Below are positions 7,628 to 9,078 of a DNA stretch of 9,078 nucleotides, piece by piece (position 1 is the first letter of the stretch; each line of letters starts with the position of its first letter). A program made the position numbers and the translations under genes. Below the pieces are notes generated by a model. The model ran no database searches. It was not told where the DNA came from and saw only the letters and a list, made by a program, of their open reading frames with translations. The stretch is from B21-G16 sp003644825 [NCBI: Candidatus Zhuqueibacterota bacterium] (lineage in GTDB: Bacteria > SM23-31 > B21-G16), in the NCBI GenBank assembly GCA_003644825.1, contig QNDJ01000042.1, positions 1 through 9,078 of the forward strand. Direction: 5' to 3'.

Positions 7628-9016
7628 TTAATATATACCTGCTTTTTTAAGGACCTGGATGGCACCTTTTTTCTTCATCATAGCTTCGATTTCATTGATT
7701 TCCCTTGGAATACCCGCTGTAAGGTTTTCATATCCATCTTCTGTTATTAAAATTGTGTCTTCAACTCTTACACCGAGATTTTCACCTGGGAAAACCGCAA
7801 AGGGTTCATTAGCAAAGACCATTCCCGGTTTCAGAGGTCCTCTTGGTCCACCACCAACATCATGGACTGCCATTCCAACATAGTGACCGCATCCACCCCT
7901 CATTGTTCTCTGCTTAAAAATGTCCTTTGACAGGTCAAATCCCTGTTCCTTTAAAATCTCTTTAACTTTTTCTCTTATTTCCTGAGGCGTAATACCCGGC
8001 TTATAGAGGCTCATACAGGCTTTATGAACTGCATTTGAGGCTTCATATATTTCTCTTTGCCTGGGTGTAAACTTTCCATTTGCTGGATACGAAACTGTAA
8101 TATCAATATCGTAGTAATGATAATCGGGACCAGCATCAATCACAAGAAAATCACCATCTTTCAGTACTCTATCGTATTTATGGTAGTGCACATAAGGATG
8201 ATTTTCGGCAGAACATATTATTGTATAATATGCAAGGTTCTGGGCACCTTCTTTTTTACAATAATATTCAAAAAGAGAGGCAAGTTCGTATTCGTGAACA
8301 CCAACAGCAACGGCTTTCATAAGTTCAATATGTGCTTTTACACCTATTTTACCGACTTTTCTCAGTAGTTCAATTTCTGCAGGAGATTTGATTATTCTGA
8401 GGTTCCATATCATTTCAGAACAATCCTTTATTTTTACGTTTGGAAATCTTTCTTTGAGAAGTTTTACAAATTGGAGTTCTCTCGTTAGTCTTCCATCCCA
8501 TCTGTTCATTGTCATATTATTAAAAATAGTTCTGAACTTTTCATTTGTGCATTCTCTCTCCAGTTCTTGAGGTTTAAAAGGTGTGTAAAGAACTTTTGTT
8601 TGTGAAACAAGCCTTGATAGGTAGCTGGAAAAGCTCTCAATTGGATAAACATTTTCAATACCTGTAACCTTTTTTGGATTTCTTACAAGTTCGAGATTTA
8701 TTCCTTCATTTCTTGCTGCTCTTTCAGATATTGTAAAGAAAAGGGCACTTTCTTTTTTCATTCCATCAATTACCAGGATTGCCCCTGGAATCTCCACACC
8801 ACTGAAGTACATAATGTTGTTGTTCTGGTAAAAACTGAAGTATCCACCCGGCATCTGGGCACCAAGTATTATTGCAACACCATCAGGAATCATTTCCATC
8901 AGTTTTTTCCGCCTGGCTGCATACTCCGACTTGTCAAAGTATCCTCCGAATACAGTAGAATATACAAAAAGTACTGTCAATAGTAATGATAAAGTAATAA
9001 GCCATTTCTTTTTCAT
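7628..9016 (-). CDS. Exported M24 metallopeptidase, Xaa-Pro aminopeptidase (PepP-like)
   Basis: Predicted dinuclear-metal aminopeptidase that removes an N-terminal residue preceding proline. The 462 residues have a signal peptide (MKKKW, then a hydrophobic run to about residue 23, no lipobox Cys), an aminopeptidase-P N-terminal domain (about 28-150) and an M24 'pita-bread' catalytic domain (about 210-435). By alignment from memory with E. coli PepP, all five metal ligands are present: Asp294 (IDAG), Asp305 (DIT), His378 (GCGH), Glu404 (NEP) and Glu419 (VED). The catalytic-site histidines fit His277 (VHYH) and His385 (HDVGG). One difference is DITVSY where PepP has DITRTF. The ATG at 9016 has a GGAGG six bases upstream and directly precedes the signal peptide, so the start is secure. 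The signal peptide implies a periplasmic or surface location, unlike cytoplasmic PepP. The gene leads the - strand cluster, but the hairpin after it may separate it from waaF. Family firm; exact substrate inferred. Confidence 0.88.
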   Translation of the reverse strand: MKKKWLITLSLLLTVLFVYSTVFGGYFDKSEYAARRKKLMEMIPDGVAIILGAQMPGGYFSFYQNNNIMYFSGVEIPGAILVIDGMKKESALFFTISERAARNEGINLELVRNPKKVTGIENVYPIESFSSYLSRLVSQTKVLYTPFKPQELERECTNEKFRTIFNNMTMNRWDGRLTRELQFVKLLKERFPNVKIKDCSEMIWNLRIIKSPAEIELLRKVGKIGVKAHIELMKAVAVGVHEYELASLFEYYCKKEGAQNLAYYTIICSAENHPYVHYHKYDRVLKDGDFLVIDAGPDYHYYDIDITVSYPANGKFTPRQREIYEASNAVHKACMSLYKPGITPQEIREKVKEILKEQGFDLSKDIFKQRTMRGGCGHYVGMAVHDVGGGPRGPLKPGMVFANEPFAVFPGENLGVRVEDTILITEDGYENLTAGIPREINEIEAMMKKKGAIQVLKKAGIY

Positions 9017-9022
9017 TGTTAT

Positions 9023-9027
9023 CCTCC
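9023..9027 (-). promoter_or_regulatory. Strong Shine-Dalgarno (GGAGG) for the M24 peptidase gene
   Basis: Read on the - strand, GGAGG is followed by six bases (ATAACA) and then the ATG at 9016-9014. The spacing is near ideal and fixes the start codon. It is the only clear Shine-Dalgarno sequence before any start codon in the window. Confidence 0.8.
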
Positions 9028-9078
9028 AGTAAAATGGTTTTTATGTTTTTTGTTAGTTAGAAGGCAATACAATATAAG

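Noticed and set aside
8057-8368. 103-residue open frame on the + strand opposite the M24 gene
   Set aside because: It is antisense to the metal-ligand region of a clear M24 peptidase; Cys/Ile/Phe-rich composition is typical of a reverse-strand shadow, and no domain is recognisable. The same applies to 7659-7883 and 8388-8570.
9040-9067. Possible - strand promoter for the M24 gene (TTGCCT, 16-bp spacer, CATAAA)
   Set aside because: Each hexamer matches the sigma-70 consensus at only 4 of 6 positions in AT-rich DNA, and the lineage may use a different consensus, so it is too weak to annotate.
1-9078. Defence, CRISPR, prophage or other novel multi-gene system
   Set aside because: All four genes belong to known families and nearly all the DNA is coding; no direct-repeat array, integrase, transposase, toxin-antitoxin pair, tRNA or rRNA was seen on either strand.

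Overview
The window is AT-rich (roughly 35-38 % G+C by eye), densely coding, and clearly from a Gram-negative-type (diderm) bacterium. It holds the 3' part of a giant outer-membrane protein of the SprA/Sov family, the translocon of the type IX secretion system (T9SS), and an LPS-type glycosyltransferase of family GT9. SprA is a hallmark of Bacteroidota and related FCB-superphylum and candidate lineages. I favour an uncultured FCB-like lineage, because the SprA is divergent and one gene has a canonical GGAGG ribosome site. This placement is inference; no rRNA or phylogenetic marker is present.

Layout. The + strand from the left edge to 5885 is one open frame: the sprA-like gene. Its 5' end lies outside the window, since the frame is already open at base 3 and the first start-like codon (GTG at 126) is internal. 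On the - strand, in transcription order from the right edge, come a signal-peptide-bearing M24 (Xaa-Pro aminopeptidase-like) metallopeptidase (9016-7628), an 88-bp gap holding a 61-bp near-perfect palindrome, a GT9 glycosyltransferase resembling heptosyltransferase WaaF (7539-6511), and the threonylcarbamoyl-AMP synthase tsaC (6514-5882). waaF and tsaC overlap through ATGA. tsaC and sprA converge and their stop codons interlock in 4 bp.

How the genes relate. SprA would move T9SS cargo across the outer membrane, the GT9 enzyme would build the LPS inner core (in Bacteroidota, T9SS cargo is often anchored to LPS), and the M24 enzyme would act on proline-containing peptides beyond the inner membrane. 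These three share a cell-envelope theme. tsaC is a tRNA-modification housekeeping gene that probably just shares the transcript. No other T9SS component, mobile-element gene, tRNA, rRNA or CRISPR array is visible. I see no clear new multi-gene system. The points most worth checking are the SprA lineage and its unusual inserts, the interlocked convergent stops, and the palindrome between the peptidase and waaF genes.
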